Part shown: piece after piece, positions 35,187 to 44,596 of the stretch
Position numbering within the stretch: the stretch's first letter is position 1
Layout of the letters: each line of letters starts with the position of its first letter
NCBI RefSeq assembly: GCF_009184635.1
Contig: NZ_WELI01000002.1
Coordinates: 744,001 to 808,000, forward strand
Origin: Rudanella paleaurantiibacter
Lineage (GTDB): Bacteria > Bacteroidota > Bacteroidia > Cytophagales > Spirosomataceae
Length of the DNA: 64,000 nucleotides
Reading direction: 5' to 3'
Made by a program: the position numbers and the translations under genes
Notes under the pieces: generated by a model
What the model was told of the DNA's origin: nothing
The model's input: the letters and a program-made list of their open reading frames with translations, nothing else
Database searches by the model: none

Positions 35187-35954
35187 TTAGCGTACAAACT
35201 GCAGCGCAATAGCCAGCACCTGATCTTTGGTCAGTGGCTCATCAAAAGCCTCCGTAACACCCATAGCCGATACACCCGAGATACCGGGCACATCTACTTC
35301 GCGCTCACGAGTGGCCTGCTCACCGGCATATACCGCACCGGGGAAACCTTCCATACCCGAGATCCAGCCCTTCATACCCCGCAGCACACGAACACGGGCC
35401 GCATGGCGTGCCTCTACCGAGTGAATCCGGAGGGCGGTTTCGAGTACAGGGTCCTGGCCAATGTTAGCGACCTGACCTTTGTAGGCCCGAACACCCGTAT
35501 CTTCAAACGCCTGGGCCAGAGCCGTAAACGTCTGATAGTTGGAGAATACCGTTGGGAAAGCTCCTTTAGCCGTAAAGTCAAAGTTGGGCTTCGGGTCGGC
35601 AGCAGCACCAAGGGCAGTACGCAGCAGCGCTACGTGCGAAGCCTCATGTTTGCTGATCTGCGCGAAAATGGGCCGATCCTGAGCCGGAATCAGACCCGGT
35701 GTGTTCAGGCCAAGCCGGTAAAACTCGTCTTCCAGGTATTCCAGCACCAGAGCGAACTTGAGTACCTCGACCGTACGGTCGGGCATCGACTGCCCGTAGG
35801 CTTTGTTGATGGATGAAGCAACGGCCAGCGGAGCAGCTACCAGAGCCGCTTTTTTTCCGAAGCTAAACAACTGACGGCGTGAAACGTGCTTCACGCGATC
35901 GTAGATCTCAGGATCTACGTTTTCTAAAGCATTGAATAAGTTTTGCAGATTCAT
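35187..35954 (-). CDS. Ferritin-like domain protein, Tat-type signal (second of pair)
   Basis: The 255-residue protein has an N-terminal SRRQLFSFGKKAALVAAPLA segment like a Tat signal. The four-helix ferritin-like domain has paired acidic and His residues: LEYLEDEFYR, ISKHEASHVALLRTALGAA, FEDTGVRAYKGQ and HSVEARHAARVRVL. These supply the expected ExxH-type di-metal ligands. It lies 12 bp downstream of a related gene. Pairs like this are common in Bacteroidota; the actual activity (oxidase, storage or other) is not established. Confidence 0.86.
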   Translation of the reverse strand: MNLQNLFNALENVDPEIYDRVKHVSRRQLFSFGKKAALVAAPLAVASSINKAYGQSMPDRTVEVLKFALVLEYLEDEFYRLGLNTPGLIPAQDRPIFAQISKHEASHVALLRTALGAAADPKPNFDFTAKGAFPTVFSNYQTFTALAQAFEDTGVRAYKGQVANIGQDPVLETALRIHSVEARHAARVRVLRGMKGWISGMEGFPGAVYAGEQATREREVDVPGISGVSAMGVTEAFDEPLTKDQVLAIALQFVR

Positions 35955-35966
35955 GTCTGTCCGGGA

Positions 35967-36704
35967 TTACATGGTTGGGAGATTGTTGGCCGTAATAGTC
36001 TGTACGACAAATGGCTGTGCAGCCGCCAGAACGGTACCTGGCATGTTGACTACGTCGAGGCCCGTATCGCTTGTTACCACATCATCACCGGCAAACGACG
36101 TTGTAAATGGAGCCAGCAATTCGCGAATGATGGCTGCATGACGCGCTTCTACCGAAACAATTTTACCCGCCGTCGACAGGTTCAGGGGGCTGCTCAGCAG
36201 CTTACCCGCCCCGTTGTAGGCCGACACTCCGAGGTCTTCAAACGTGCGGGCAGTGCTCAGTACACTAGCCCGGTCATTAAAGTTGATGGCACCAAAATTG
36301 GCGGATAAAGCCGGAATAGCTGCAGCACCCAAAGCCGCCCGGAAAAAATCGCGGTGTGCTTTTTCGTGGTCCCGAATATCGGTCAGAATCATGCGCTCCA
36401 TGTTGCTCATTCCCGCAAAGGGCGTAGCAATCACCTGCGCATAAAAAGCGTACTCCAACTGTTCGAGGGCATAGGCGTAGTTGAGGATACCCACATCGCC
36501 CGACCCCAGGTCGATAGATCCGTCGGCAGCAACCCGGGCGCCCGTTCCTTCGCCCAGTGTAGAGGGCTCCATCGCTGCATTCTCGCAGGCGGCCAGAATA
36601 GTGGTTGCTGTAGCCGCCGAGAAGCCCGCATAGCGTAAAAACCGACGACGGCTATCCGAATCCACCGTCTTGGACCGGATAAGTAGATTGGTTTTGTTTT
36701 CCAT
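35967..36704 (-). CDS. Ferritin-like domain lipoprotein with Tat-type signal (first of pair)
   Basis: The 245-residue protein begins with a twin-Arg motif (SRRRFLRYAGFSAATATT) followed by a lipobox-like LAAC with Cys40. This suggests Tat export and lipidation. The ferritin-like domain has ALEQLEYAFYAQV, IRDHEKAHRDFFRAALGAAA, RTFEDLGVSAYNGA and SVEARHAAIIREL. It is paralogous to the next gene and probably co-transcribed and co-functional with it. The start at 36702-36704 is chosen so that the Tat motif is near the N-terminus. Confidence 0.86.
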   Translation of the reverse strand: MENKTNLLIRSKTVDSDSRRRFLRYAGFSAATATTILAACENAAMEPSTLGEGTGARVAADGSIDLGSGDVGILNYAYALEQLEYAFYAQVIATPFAGMSNMERMILTDIRDHEKAHRDFFRAALGAAAIPALSANFGAINFNDRASVLSTARTFEDLGVSAYNGAGKLLSSPLNLSTAGKIVSVEARHAAIIRELLAPFTTSFAGDDVVTSDTGLDVVNMPGTVLAAAQPFVVQTITANNLPTM

Positions 36705-36854
36705 AAACGAAAAGATGATAAGTAAGGCCAACCGTGTATCAGCTAGCTGCCCATACCAACGGAATAGTTTCGCACATGGATTTTTTTAACTTACGAAAAA
36801 GCCGATTTCGTGATCTTTCCTGATTGAACGGCCCAAACGTGAACACATAAAACA

Positions 36855-36882
36855 AAAAAAGGAGACTAATGCCTCCTTTTTT
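36855..36882 (-). terminator. Terminator of the FKBP lipoprotein gene
   Basis: AAAAAAGGAG (36855-36864) pairs with CTCCTTTTTT (36873-36882) around an 8-nt loop. It lies about 60 bp downstream of the minus-strand FKBP stop codon and upstream of the ferritin-like pair. Confidence 0.75.
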
Positions 36883-36940
36883 CATATTTCAATAACAGGA
36901 AGTACAATTACCCACTACTATGTAATGTGTAACCGTATAA

Positions 36941-37867
36941 CTACTTAGTCCCCAGAACGCTTATGTCAAAGCGGAGCGGACTGTAGGGAAGAACAACGAA
37001 TTGACCACTCGCGTTGCGGGACCCCTGCGTTCCGTATCCGAGCGTAGACGGGAAGATAATCGTTGCTTTTTCGCCAACCCGCATCTGAAGTACACCTTCT
37101 GTAAAGCCAGTAATGAACGGATCGCGGCCGACCACAAACGAGAATGAGCCATCCGTTACTTTGTCGAAGGGCGTCAGTGAGCGCAGGCCCAATCCCGAAT
37201 AGTTAAGCGTAACCGACTGTCCGGCCGTGATCGAAGCTCCCGTCGGATTGGTTACGGTTTTAATAATACGCAACCCAGTGGGCGTTTGCACTGCTGTGGG
37301 AGGAGCCGTCAGTGAGAGCGAACTTGTCAGCGCCGTAGAGCTCAAATAATTCGTGATCTGCTGATCCTCAGTAAGGGAACTTACGAGCTTCACGTCCATC
37401 CGAATCGGGGTGTTACCTGCCACCGGGGGCGAGGTTTGCCCCTGGCTTCCGTACGCCAGATGCGACGGAATAAGCAACCGGGCCGTTTCGCCCACACGCA
37501 TGTACGAAAGACCCTCCTGCAGGCCCGGCAGCAACACGTTCAACCCAAACGTAAACGAAGGCAGCTGACTTGCTTTGGAGCTATCGAGAGCCTGATCTGC
37601 CAGGTTATAAAGCACGTACGAAAACGTCACCTCTTCGCCAACCGACGGCAGTTTCGAAGTCGGTGTTGGGTTCAGAATGACATAATGAAGCCCCGACGCC
37701 GACATACTGTAGCTGGTCGCGTTGGACTGCTTGGTAATGTACTGACGGATGCTGGCGTCATTGTCGGCTGCCACCTGATTGGAGTCCACAAAATCGTTGG
37801 ACATGCAGGAAATCAGGCCGATCGAACACAGCAACGCAACCAGCGGAAATACAAAAAAACGATTCAT
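36941..37867 (-). CDS. Lipoprotein with two FKBP-type peptidyl-prolyl isomerase domains
   Basis: This 308-residue lipoprotein has lipobox LISC (Cys21). Two FKBP domains lie at about 60-165 and 190-305. The first has GLQEGLSYMRVGETARLLIP followed by SHLAYGSQG; the second has FTEGVLQMRVGEKATIIFPS and LGYGTQG. Such proteins act as foldases or chaperones in the periplasm or on the outer membrane. The first domain lacks some hydrophobic pocket residues usual in active FKBPs, so activity may rest mainly in one domain (inference). Confidence 0.88.
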   Translation of the reverse strand: MNRFFVFPLVALLCSIGLISCMSNDFVDSNQVAADNDASIRQYITKQSNATSYSMSASGLHYVILNPTPTSKLPSVGEEVTFSYVLYNLADQALDSSKASQLPSFTFGLNVLLPGLQEGLSYMRVGETARLLIPSHLAYGSQGQTSPPVAGNTPIRMDVKLVSSLTEDQQITNYLSSTALTSSLSLTAPPTAVQTPTGLRIIKTVTNPTGASITAGQSVTLNYSGLGLRSLTPFDKVTDGSFSFVVGRDPFITGFTEGVLQMRVGEKATIIFPSTLGYGTQGSRNASGQFVVLPYSPLRFDISVLGTK

Positions 37868-37983
37868 TGATTAAACGTTATGATTTAGCAGACAGACCCC
37901 AACAAAGGCCCTCTGCAACTAAATACGTATTCAGGACCCGTTTTAATGCAAAAGGGTTGGCATCCGGGGAAAACTTTTGTCAA

Positions 37984-39060
37984 TTAGTCGACAGTCAGAC
38001 CTTCTCCATTTCGCAACACCCGAAACTTGGCCGGGTCAATCTGATGCTGGCGCAGTGCCTTCTGGAGTTGTTCAACGGGCTCCTCCTCACCATCGTCAGC
38101 CAACGGAAACGTACCAAAATGGATAGCCACACTTTGCTCCGATCGGACATCTTTATGGAGCTGCACGGCCTGCTCGGGCGACACGTGAATGGGGGCCATA
38201 AACCACTCCGGCTTAAAGGCGCCGATGGGCACCAACGCCAGTCGAAACGGACCAAACTGCTCACCAGTCGTTTTCAGGAACGGCCCGTATCCAGTATCGC
38301 CCACAAAGTAGAGCTTACCGGCCACTTTACTATCAATCACAAAGCCCGCCCACAGGCTCGCGTTCCGGTCGAACAGGCCCCGGCCTGAGAAATGCTGGGC
38401 CGGTACGCAGTGAATCGTGGTATTGGCATCGAACATATACGCCTGTCGCCAGTCGAGTTCGGTTACTTTTTCGTAGCCTTTTTGTTCCAGAAACGCTTTC
38501 ACGCCCAACGGACAAACGAGCCGGGGCTGGTCGCGGGCCCAGATTTTCTCCACCGTCCCAATGTCCAGATGGTCCCAGTGATTATGACTCAGCAGAATCA
38601 GGTCGATTTTGGGCAGATCCTCGAACCGGATTCCGGGCGGACGGTTCCGCTTGGGGCCCGCAAACTGAAACGGACTCACCCGTTCGTACCAAACCGGGTC
38701 GGTAAGCACATTCAGACCATCAAACTGTAGCAGTACAGTGGAGTGGTTCACAAACGTAACCCGCACCGAATCGCCCCCCACGCGTGGCGCGGGCGCCGGG
38801 GCGGGTGGGTCGTTATGATACGCGGGCCAGGGCTCCGTACGCTCCCGTGTGAAGAGCCAGCTAATCACCTCCCGGAACCCCTTAGCCTCAACCGGTTTGC
38901 CGTCTGCATCGGGTAGGTTACGGAACTCACGTCCGTCGAAATGATCGGTTATTGGCCCACTGTACCGGGGTCCCGATACCCAAAAGCCCATTCCTACCGC
39001 TCCCAGAGCGATGATGATAACAACTCCCAGTAATGTCAACATGCTATTGCGGAAGGTCAT
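37984..39060 (-). CDS. Metallo-beta-lactamase-fold hydrolase (RomA/NAPE-PLD-like)
   Basis: The 358-residue protein has one N-terminal membrane helix (about 7-29) and a metallo-beta-lactamase domain. H159-N-H161-W-D163-H164 is the zinc motif. Further ligands sit in PAQHFSGRG, VGDTGYG and AIHFGTFPLA. TFVNHSTVLLQFDGLNVLTD is typical of the NAPE-PLD/RomA subgroup, which includes phospholipase-D-like enzymes. The substrate is unknown. It is translationally coupled to the upstream fasciclin gene by a 4-bp overlap. Confidence 0.88.
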   Translation of the reverse strand: MTFRNSMLTLLGVVIIIALGAVGMGFWVSGPRYSGPITDHFDGREFRNLPDADGKPVEAKGFREVISWLFTRERTEPWPAYHNDPPAPAPAPRVGGDSVRVTFVNHSTVLLQFDGLNVLTDPVWYERVSPFQFAGPKRNRPPGIRFEDLPKIDLILLSHNHWDHLDIGTVEKIWARDQPRLVCPLGVKAFLEQKGYEKVTELDWRQAYMFDANTTIHCVPAQHFSGRGLFDRNASLWAGFVIDSKVAGKLYFVGDTGYGPFLKTTGEQFGPFRLALVPIGAFKPEWFMAPIHVSPEQAVQLHKDVRSEQSVAIHFGTFPLADDGEEEPVEQLQKALRQHQIDPAKFRVLRNGEGLTVD

Positions 39061-40022
39061 GGGCGAAGCACCTGACTAACCACATGGATGAGTCCGTTGT
39101 TGGTGATGATATCGGCCCGTTTAATGGTTGCCGGGCTCGTATTCTGGTTTCCCTTCACGGTGGGGACATTGTTGGTGATGGCAATGGTGAGCCGTGCCGA
39201 AGCCGGATTGAGGGTACTAAGCTGCCCGGCCGCCAGTTGATCAGAAAACAGCAGCCCGTTGGTAGCATGGTAGCTGAGCAGGCTCGTCAGCGCCGTCAGC
39301 GTAGCTCCGTTGATAGCCGCCAGCGACGTGTACGGCGAACCAGCAGCCGTGAAGGCCGCATTGTCGGGCACGAAGAGCGTAACCGGCCCGTTGGGCGAGT
39401 TGGTCGCACTCAGGAGAGCGGTTAACTGCGGAATCCGGTTAATGGCCGCCACCACAAGCGAAAAGTTGGCCGGATCGGCCTGCAACGCGCTCAGAATGTT
39501 GTTGGCGGGCGGCAGCAACACCCGGTCGATGGTGTGCACAATGCCGTTGGCTACTTCCTGATCGGCCTTAACCACCCGCGCTCCGTTGATAGTGACGCCC
39601 GTGGCGCTTCCGCTGCTGATGCGCGAAATGTAGGCCGTGCTACCTTCTACCGACTGTACCGGCGTGTTAGCCCCCAGTTGCGGGGCATCGGACTTCACAA
39701 TACCGTTGAACAGATGGTATTTCACAATTCGCTCCAGCTGGGCTACGGGGGCATTGTTAACGGCCGCAATGTCGGCAAAGCCAGCCGCTTTGAAAGCGTC
39801 ATCGTTCGGGGCAAATACCGTCAGGTTGGTGGCTTTGAGTGCGTCCGATAAGTTGGCCCGTTGCACGGCGGCACGCAGCAGGCTAAACGAGGCATCTTGC
39901 CCGATCAGTTCACTAACCGACTTAGGGGTAGCCTCTTCGGTGCTTTTATCGCAGCCGATCAAACAGCCAAGCACCAGTAACAGGCTCAGCACAGAACTCC
40001 AGACGCGCAGGGTAGAACGCAT
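39057..40022 (-). CDS. Lipoprotein with two fasciclin domains
   Basis: This 321-residue lipoprotein has lipobox LIGC and two fasciclin (FAS1) repeats at about 36-170 and 178-320. Both show the hallmark blocks: LTVFAPNDDAFKAAG and VTLFVPDNAAFTAAG, each followed by a YHLFNG- or YHATNG-type block and a terminal HTIDRVLLPP or HVVSQVLRP. FAS1 domains mediate adhesion or polymer binding at the cell surface. The gene is followed by the membrane hydrolase with a 4-bp overlap. Confidence 0.93.
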   Translation of the reverse strand: MRSTLRVWSSVLSLLLVLGCLIGCDKSTEEATPKSVSELIGQDASFSLLRAAVQRANLSDALKATNLTVFAPNDDAFKAAGFADIAAVNNAPVAQLERIVKYHLFNGIVKSDAPQLGANTPVQSVEGSTAYISRISSGSATGVTINGARVVKADQEVANGIVHTIDRVLLPPANNILSALQADPANFSLVVAAINRIPQLTALLSATNSPNGPVTLFVPDNAAFTAAGSPYTSLAAINGATLTALTSLLSYHATNGLLFSDQLAAGQLSTLNPASARLTIAITNNVPTVKGNQNTSPATIKRADIITNNGLIHVVSQVLRP

Positions 40023-40153
40023 AATTGTTAGGTTGTTTTCGGTTATAAGCCACTTCTAACAAAAAAGATGCTAAGAGGGCCCAAATTTGTGTAACCCGCT
40101 AAAAAAAGGCCAAAGAAACGAATTCTCTATTTATTCAGTAGTGAAATCTCCTG

Positions 40154-40184
40154 TTTCAATTGGTCGTACATTTGTGTACTTTTG
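40154..40184 (+). promoter_or_regulatory. Bacteroidetes-type promoter of the uppS-bamA-skp operon
   Basis: TACTTTTG at 40177-40184 is a full match to TAnnTTTG, with TTTC at 40154-40157 in the -33 position (19-bp spacer). The leader before uppS would be about 65 nt. Confidence 0.55.
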
Positions 40185-40254
40185 CCCTTTCATTTTCAGC
40201 GCCTAATAAACGGCGTAACAGCTTGTTAAATTATCTTAAAAGTAGGGTTTCTGC

Positions 40255-40992
40255 ATGGAGGAACACATTGATCCCAGCAATCTGCCACAGCACATAGCCG
40301 TTATCATGGATGGAAACGGACGCTGGGCCAAGAAGCAGGGAGCTGCCCGGGTATTTGGCCATCGTAACGCCATACAGGCAGTACGGGAGGTAACAGAAGG
40401 ATGCGCTGAGTTGGGTGTTAAATACCTGACTCTGTACGCCTTTTCGACCGAAAACTGGAACCGCCCCAAGTTAGAGGTTGACGCCCTCATGCAGTTGCTG
40501 GTTCATACGATTCGGGGAGAAATGAAAACCCTGATGAAAAATAACGTTCGGCTCAGTACCATCGGGAATACGGAAAGCCTGCCCAAAGACTGCCAGCGAG
40601 AGCTACAGGAAGCCATGCAGGCAACCGAAGCCAATACCGGCCTGACGTTGGTGTTGGCCCTGAGCTACAGCGGACGTTGGGAGATTCTGGAAGCCGTACG
40701 GCAAATTGCGACCGAAGCCCAGCAGGGAACGCTCTCGCCCGATAGTATCACGGAAGAGACGTTTGGAAACTACCTGACTACCCGCAACATGCCCGACCCG
40801 GAACTGATGATCCGGACGAGTGGCGAAATGCGGATCAGTAACTTCCTGCTCTGGCAATTGGCGTATTCGGAATTGTACATGCCGGATGTGCTTTGGCCCG
40901 ATTTCCGAAAGAACCATTTGTACGAAGCTATTCTGAGTTACCAGCGCCGGGAGCGCCGTTTTGGCAAAACCAGCGAACAACTTGTAAAATGA
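40255..40992 (+). CDS. uppS: Undecaprenyl diphosphate synthase (isoprenyl transferase)
   Basis: This 245-residue cis-prenyltransferase makes the C55 lipid carrier for peptidoglycan and polysaccharides. HIAVIMDGNGRWAKKQG carries catalytic Asp19. GHRNAIQAVREV, YAFSTENWNRP, LALSYSGRWEI and the late LMIRTSGEMRISNFLLWQLA are all family blocks. It heads an operon with bamA and two skp genes, a common Bacteroidota arrangement. Confidence 0.96.
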   Translation: MEEHIDPSNLPQHIAVIMDGNGRWAKKQGAARVFGHRNAIQAVREVTEGCAELGVKYLTLYAFSTENWNRPKLEVDALMQLLVHTIRGEMKTLMKNNVRLSTIGNTESLPKDCQRELQEAMQATEANTGLTLVLALSYSGRWEILEAVRQIATEAQQGTLSPDSITEETFGNYLTTRNMPDPELMIRTSGEMRISNFLLWQLAYSELYMPDVLWPDFRKNHLYEAILSYQRRERRFGKTSEQLVK

Positions 40993-41020
40993 GTTTTCAG
41001 TTTTCAGTTTGTCGTTTTCA
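40993..41020. repeat. Heptamer array (GTTTTCA)4 after uppS
   Basis: Four 7-nt units in register start right after the uppS stop codon: GTTTTCA at 40993 and 41000, a degenerate GTTTGTC at 41007, and GTTTTCA at 41014. It lies in the ~100-bp uppS-bamA gap and has the same 7-nt period as the CATTGTT array at 1241. Confidence 0.8.
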
Positions 41021-41092
41021 GTGCTCCTGCTTCGAGAGCCCTGCTGATGCACATGCTGAGCCTGTAAACAGCAAACTATAAACATTCAGTAA

Positions 41093-43678
41093 GTGAAACA
41101 CAGTCTAAGTACCGCTTTGGGGGCCATCGCTCTGATGGTCGGGTTGTTTCCCGCTTCGGTTTCGGCGCAGGTGCGCATCGGTGCAGGTATACCCACCGCT
41201 CCTCCGGCTACTCCGGTCTCTGACCTGAACAACTACGCCGACCCGAAGGAGTACGAGATTGGCGGGCTCACCGTAACCGGTACCCGCTACCTGGACCCCA
41301 ACTCGCTGGTATCGCTTACCGGTTTGAAGATTGGTGATAAGGTTCGAATTCCCGGCGAAGCGCTTGGCTCCTCCATTCGGAAGCTGATGGAATCGGGCCT
41401 GCTCGACGATGTGGAGCTATTTGCCACCAACGTGACTGACTCTAAAATCTTTCTGTCGTTTCAGGTAAAAGACCGCCCCCGTCTGATGAAAGTCAACTTT
41501 GCGGGTGTCCGCAAAGGCGAGCAGGAGTCGCTTAAAGACAAAGTGAAGCTGAACCTCGGCCGGGTTATTACTCCCACAGTGACCAAAAACACCCAACTGG
41601 CTGTTCGGAAGTTTTTTGTTGATAAGGGCTACCTAAATACCAAGGTTAAAACGACCGTGATCCCCGACAGCGCGCGCAACAACGCGACCATGCGGGTGAC
41701 CGTCGACAAGGGTGAGAAAGTAAAAATCCGGCACATTGCCCTCAACGGCCGCAAGGAAGTTGAAGAGAGCAAAGTGCGGCTGAAAATGAAGGGGACTAAA
41801 GAAATGCGCTTTGGCCGGTTGTTTACCCCCTCGAAGTTTGTGCCCAAAAAGTACGAAGAAGACAAGCAAAAGCTCATTGAATACTACAATAAGCTTGGCT
41901 ACCGGGATGCAGCTGTTGAGTCGGACTCAATTATCAATAATGGGGGTAACACCATTGATCTGGTTCTGAACCTCAACGAAGGACAACGGTACTACGTGCG
42001 CAACGTTTCGTTTGAAGGCAACTACCTGTACACGGCCGATCGGCTCCGCGAGGTACTCGGCGTGAACAAAGGAGATATTTACAATACCGAAGACCTTGAG
42101 AAAAAGCTCAACGGCACTCCGGGACAGGACCTGAGCTCGCTGTACATGGACGATGGCTACCTGTACTTCAGCGCAACACCGGTTGAAAAAGCTATTGAGG
42201 GGGATTCGATTGATCTGGAAATCCGGGTATTTGAAGGCAAGCAAGCCACCATCAACCGGGTAATTCTGAACGGAAATACCAAAACGAGCGACCACGTAGT
42301 GATGCGGCAGATTCGGACACTGCCCGGCCAGAAGTTCTCAAAAACGCAGCTGATCCGTACGCAGCGCGAACTGGCTACGCTCGGCTACTTCGATCCCGAG
42401 AAAATCGGCATTAACCCACAACCGCAAAACGACGGTACGGTTGATATTGAGTACACCGTTGAAGAAAAGCCCTCGGACCAGATCGAACTATCGGGTGGCT
42501 GGGGTGGCTTTATCGGCTTCGTAGGTACGCTGGGTCTGACGTTCAACAACTTCTCGGCCCGCAACATCACGAACATGAACGCCTGGCGGCCTCTGCCCGC
42601 GGGCGACGGTCAGCGGCTTTCGATTCGTTTCCAAGCCAATGGTCGGCAGTTTCAGACCTACTCGCTCTCGTTTGTAGAACCCTGGCTGGGTGGCCGCAAG
42701 CCCAACGCCCTGTCGGTGAGCATTAGCAGTACGGTATTCCGTCAGTTTAATCAGGTGGACCTGTTTTCACGCGGCACCCGCAACGCTACCGCCATCGGCG
42801 ATTACAAAAACGTGGCCGTAACGGTGGGTCTGGGTCGGCAATTAAAGCGGCCTGATGACTTTTTCTCGCTGAGCCACTCGCTTACCTATCAGCGCTACGA
42901 CCTGAATAACATTGCCCTGTTTGGCAACGGCTATAACAACGGTCTGTCGAACAACTTTACGTTCAACACAACCCTATCGCGCAACAGCATCGACAACCCA
43001 CAGTTTCCCCGGTCGGGTTCGTCGTTCTCACTGAGCGGTTCGTTTACCCCGCCTTACTCGGTTTTCCGTCCGAAAGATTACAAACCACCGGTTGAAGACC
43101 GGTTCAAGTGGGTAGAGTACCACAAATGGATGTTCGATGCCACCTGGTATCAGACCGTGGTTGGTAAGCTGGTGTTGAGCGCCCGCGCGCACATGGGCTT
43201 CCTGGGCAGGTATAACAGCCGTACCGAAATCGGGCCGTTCGAGCGGTTCGTATTGGGTGGCTCAGGTCTGGCAGGTCAGGGCGTATTTGCACTGGCACAA
43301 GACATCGTTGGTCTGCGGGGTTACCCCGACCGGCAGGTGTACACGGCCGACAACAACCGGATTGCCGGTACCGGCGTGACAAGTCAGGGCGGGGTTGTGT
43401 ACAACAAGTTTGTGAGCGAACTCCGGTACCCCGTTTCACTGAACCCCTCGGCCACCATTTTTGTACTGGGCTTCCTGGAGGGCGGCAACAACTGGGGCAG
43501 CTACAAGCAGTTCAACCCATTCGATCTGAAGCGTTCGGCGGGGGTTGGTGCCCGTATCTTTATGCCGGCTTTTGGTTTGATTGGTATTGACTACGGCTGG
43601 GGCTTCGACCCGATCCCGGGCGTTCAGAAAGCCAACACCGGTCAGTTTCACTTTACCATCGGTCAGCAGTTCCGTTAA
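41093..43678 (+). CDS. bamA: Outer-membrane protein assembly factor BamA
   Basis: This 861-residue Omp85 protein inserts beta-barrels in the outer membrane. It has a signal peptide ending SVSAQ, five POTRA repeats over about 50-470, and a C-terminal barrel. The barrel contains GGSGLAGQGVF and the conserved loop-6 motif LRGYPD. A stop codon immediately precedes the GTG at 41093, so this GTG is the only start that retains the signal peptide. The last residue is Arg after FTIGQQF, rather than the usual terminal aromatic. Two skp-like chaperone genes follow. Confidence 0.95.
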   Translation: MKHSLSTALGAIALMVGLFPASVSAQVRIGAGIPTAPPATPVSDLNNYADPKEYEIGGLTVTGTRYLDPNSLVSLTGLKIGDKVRIPGEALGSSIRKLMESGLLDDVELFATNVTDSKIFLSFQVKDRPRLMKVNFAGVRKGEQESLKDKVKLNLGRVITPTVTKNTQLAVRKFFVDKGYLNTKVKTTVIPDSARNNATMRVTVDKGEKVKIRHIALNGRKEVEESKVRLKMKGTKEMRFGRLFTPSKFVPKKYEEDKQKLIEYYNKLGYRDAAVESDSIINNGGNTIDLVLNLNEGQRYYVRNVSFEGNYLYTADRLREVLGVNKGDIYNTEDLEKKLNGTPGQDLSSLYMDDGYLYFSATPVEKAIEGDSIDLEIRVFEGKQATINRVILNGNTKTSDHVVMRQIRTLPGQKFSKTQLIRTQRELATLGYFDPEKIGINPQPQNDGTVDIEYTVEEKPSDQIELSGGWGGFIGFVGTLGLTFNNFSARNITNMNAWRPLPAGDGQRLSIRFQANGRQFQTYSLSFVEPWLGGRKPNALSVSISSTVFRQFNQVDLFSRGTRNATAIGDYKNVAVTVGLGRQLKRPDDFFSLSHSLTYQRYDLNNIALFGNGYNNGLSNNFTFNTTLSRNSIDNPQFPRSGSSFSLSGSFTPPYSVFRPKDYKPPVEDRFKWVEYHKWMFDATWYQTVVGKLVLSARAHMGFLGRYNSRTEIGPFERFVLGGSGLAGQGVFALAQDIVGLRGYPDRQVYTADNNRIAGTGVTSQGGVVYNKFVSELRYPVSLNPSATIFVLGFLEGGNNWGSYKQFNPFDLKRSAGVGARIFMPAFGLIGIDYGWGFDPIPGVQKANTGQFHFTIGQQFR

Positions 43679-43983
43679 TTCAGCGGGTCATGTGCAGGAA
43701 GCAAGCGTATAGCCGGGCGTTAGCCGGTATTATTTACCCCCTTCCTGTACATGATTCACGCCGTTCGAACGTTTTATACGAGAATGGTCGGCGAGCCGGA
43801 TGGACATGGTTTTGTGGTTGAAATTAAACCATCCGGCCGCCCGACTGTCCAACCCGGCAAACAGGTAGCCCTCTACCCAACTCGCTCAACACCCACTCAA
43901 CGAAGCGCTCTGACTCGCTATCTTTCAAACTGAAAATCAACTTGTTAAATAGACCAACACCGTTAAAAACCGATAAATAGCGC
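43679..43983. other. 305-bp gap between bamA and the first skp-like gene
   Basis: I see no gene, strong hairpin or full -33/-7 promoter in this stretch. A 60-codon open frame at 43751-43933 has no recognisable features. The last 60 bp are AT-richer and may hold a secondary promoter for the skp-like genes. Confidence 0.5.
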
Positions 43984-44577
43984 ATGAGAAAAGGACTCTT
44001 TTTGTTATTATTGTGTTCTCTTTTCGGTGCTTCGACGGCTTCGGCTCAGAAATTTGGCTACGTAGATACGGAGTTTATCTTCAGCAAGATGCCCGAATAC
44101 CAGAAAGCCCTGACCGAAATTGACAAGTTTGCCGATAAGTGGTCGAAGGAAATTCTGGACAAGAACGCTGAGATTGAGAAGCTACAGCGCGCTTATCAGG
44201 CCGAAGAGATTCTGCTCACCGACGACATGAAGCGCGAACGGCAGCGTGTCATCAGCGACAAAGAACGGGAAGCCCGTGATTACAACAACAAGATTTTCGG
44301 GCACGAAGGCCTGTTGTTTCAGAAGAAAAAGGAGCTGATCAAGGTTCCGATGGAACGGGTTAATCGCGCTCTGGAGAAGGTAGCTATTCAGAAAAAACTT
44401 GACTTCCTGTTCGACAAAGCGAGTGACTTTGTCATGTTGTACACGAACCCCAAACACGACTACACCGATTACGTGATGGAAGAAATGGGGCTCGATACCG
44501 ATAGTAAACCTAAAAACAATACAGCCGCCCCAAACCCGGCTGTTCCCGCAACGCAATCAACCGCAAAACCTAAATAA
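43984..44577 (+). CDS. Skp/OmpH-family periplasmic chaperone (first copy)
   Basis: This 197-residue protein has a signal peptide ending STASAQ, a FGYVDTEFIFSKMPEYQKAL start and a long charged coiled coil (about 45-140). The Skp trimer holds unfolded outer-membrane proteins in its tentacles and delivers them to BamA. A short Asn/Pro/Ala-rich tail ends the protein. It precedes a second copy by 19 bp. Confidence 0.9.
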   Translation: MRKGLFLLLLCSLFGASTASAQKFGYVDTEFIFSKMPEYQKALTEIDKFADKWSKEILDKNAEIEKLQRAYQAEEILLTDDMKRERQRVISDKEREARDYNNKIFGHEGLLFQKKKELIKVPMERVNRALEKVAIQKKLDFLFDKASDFVMLYTNPKHDYTDYVMEEMGLDTDSKPKNNTAAPNPAVPATQSTAKPK

Positions 44578-44596
44578 ATTACAAACAAACAGTCCA

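Noticed and set aside
43751-43933. Small open frame between bamA and skp
   Set aside because: 60 residues with no motif or coupling; likely chance.
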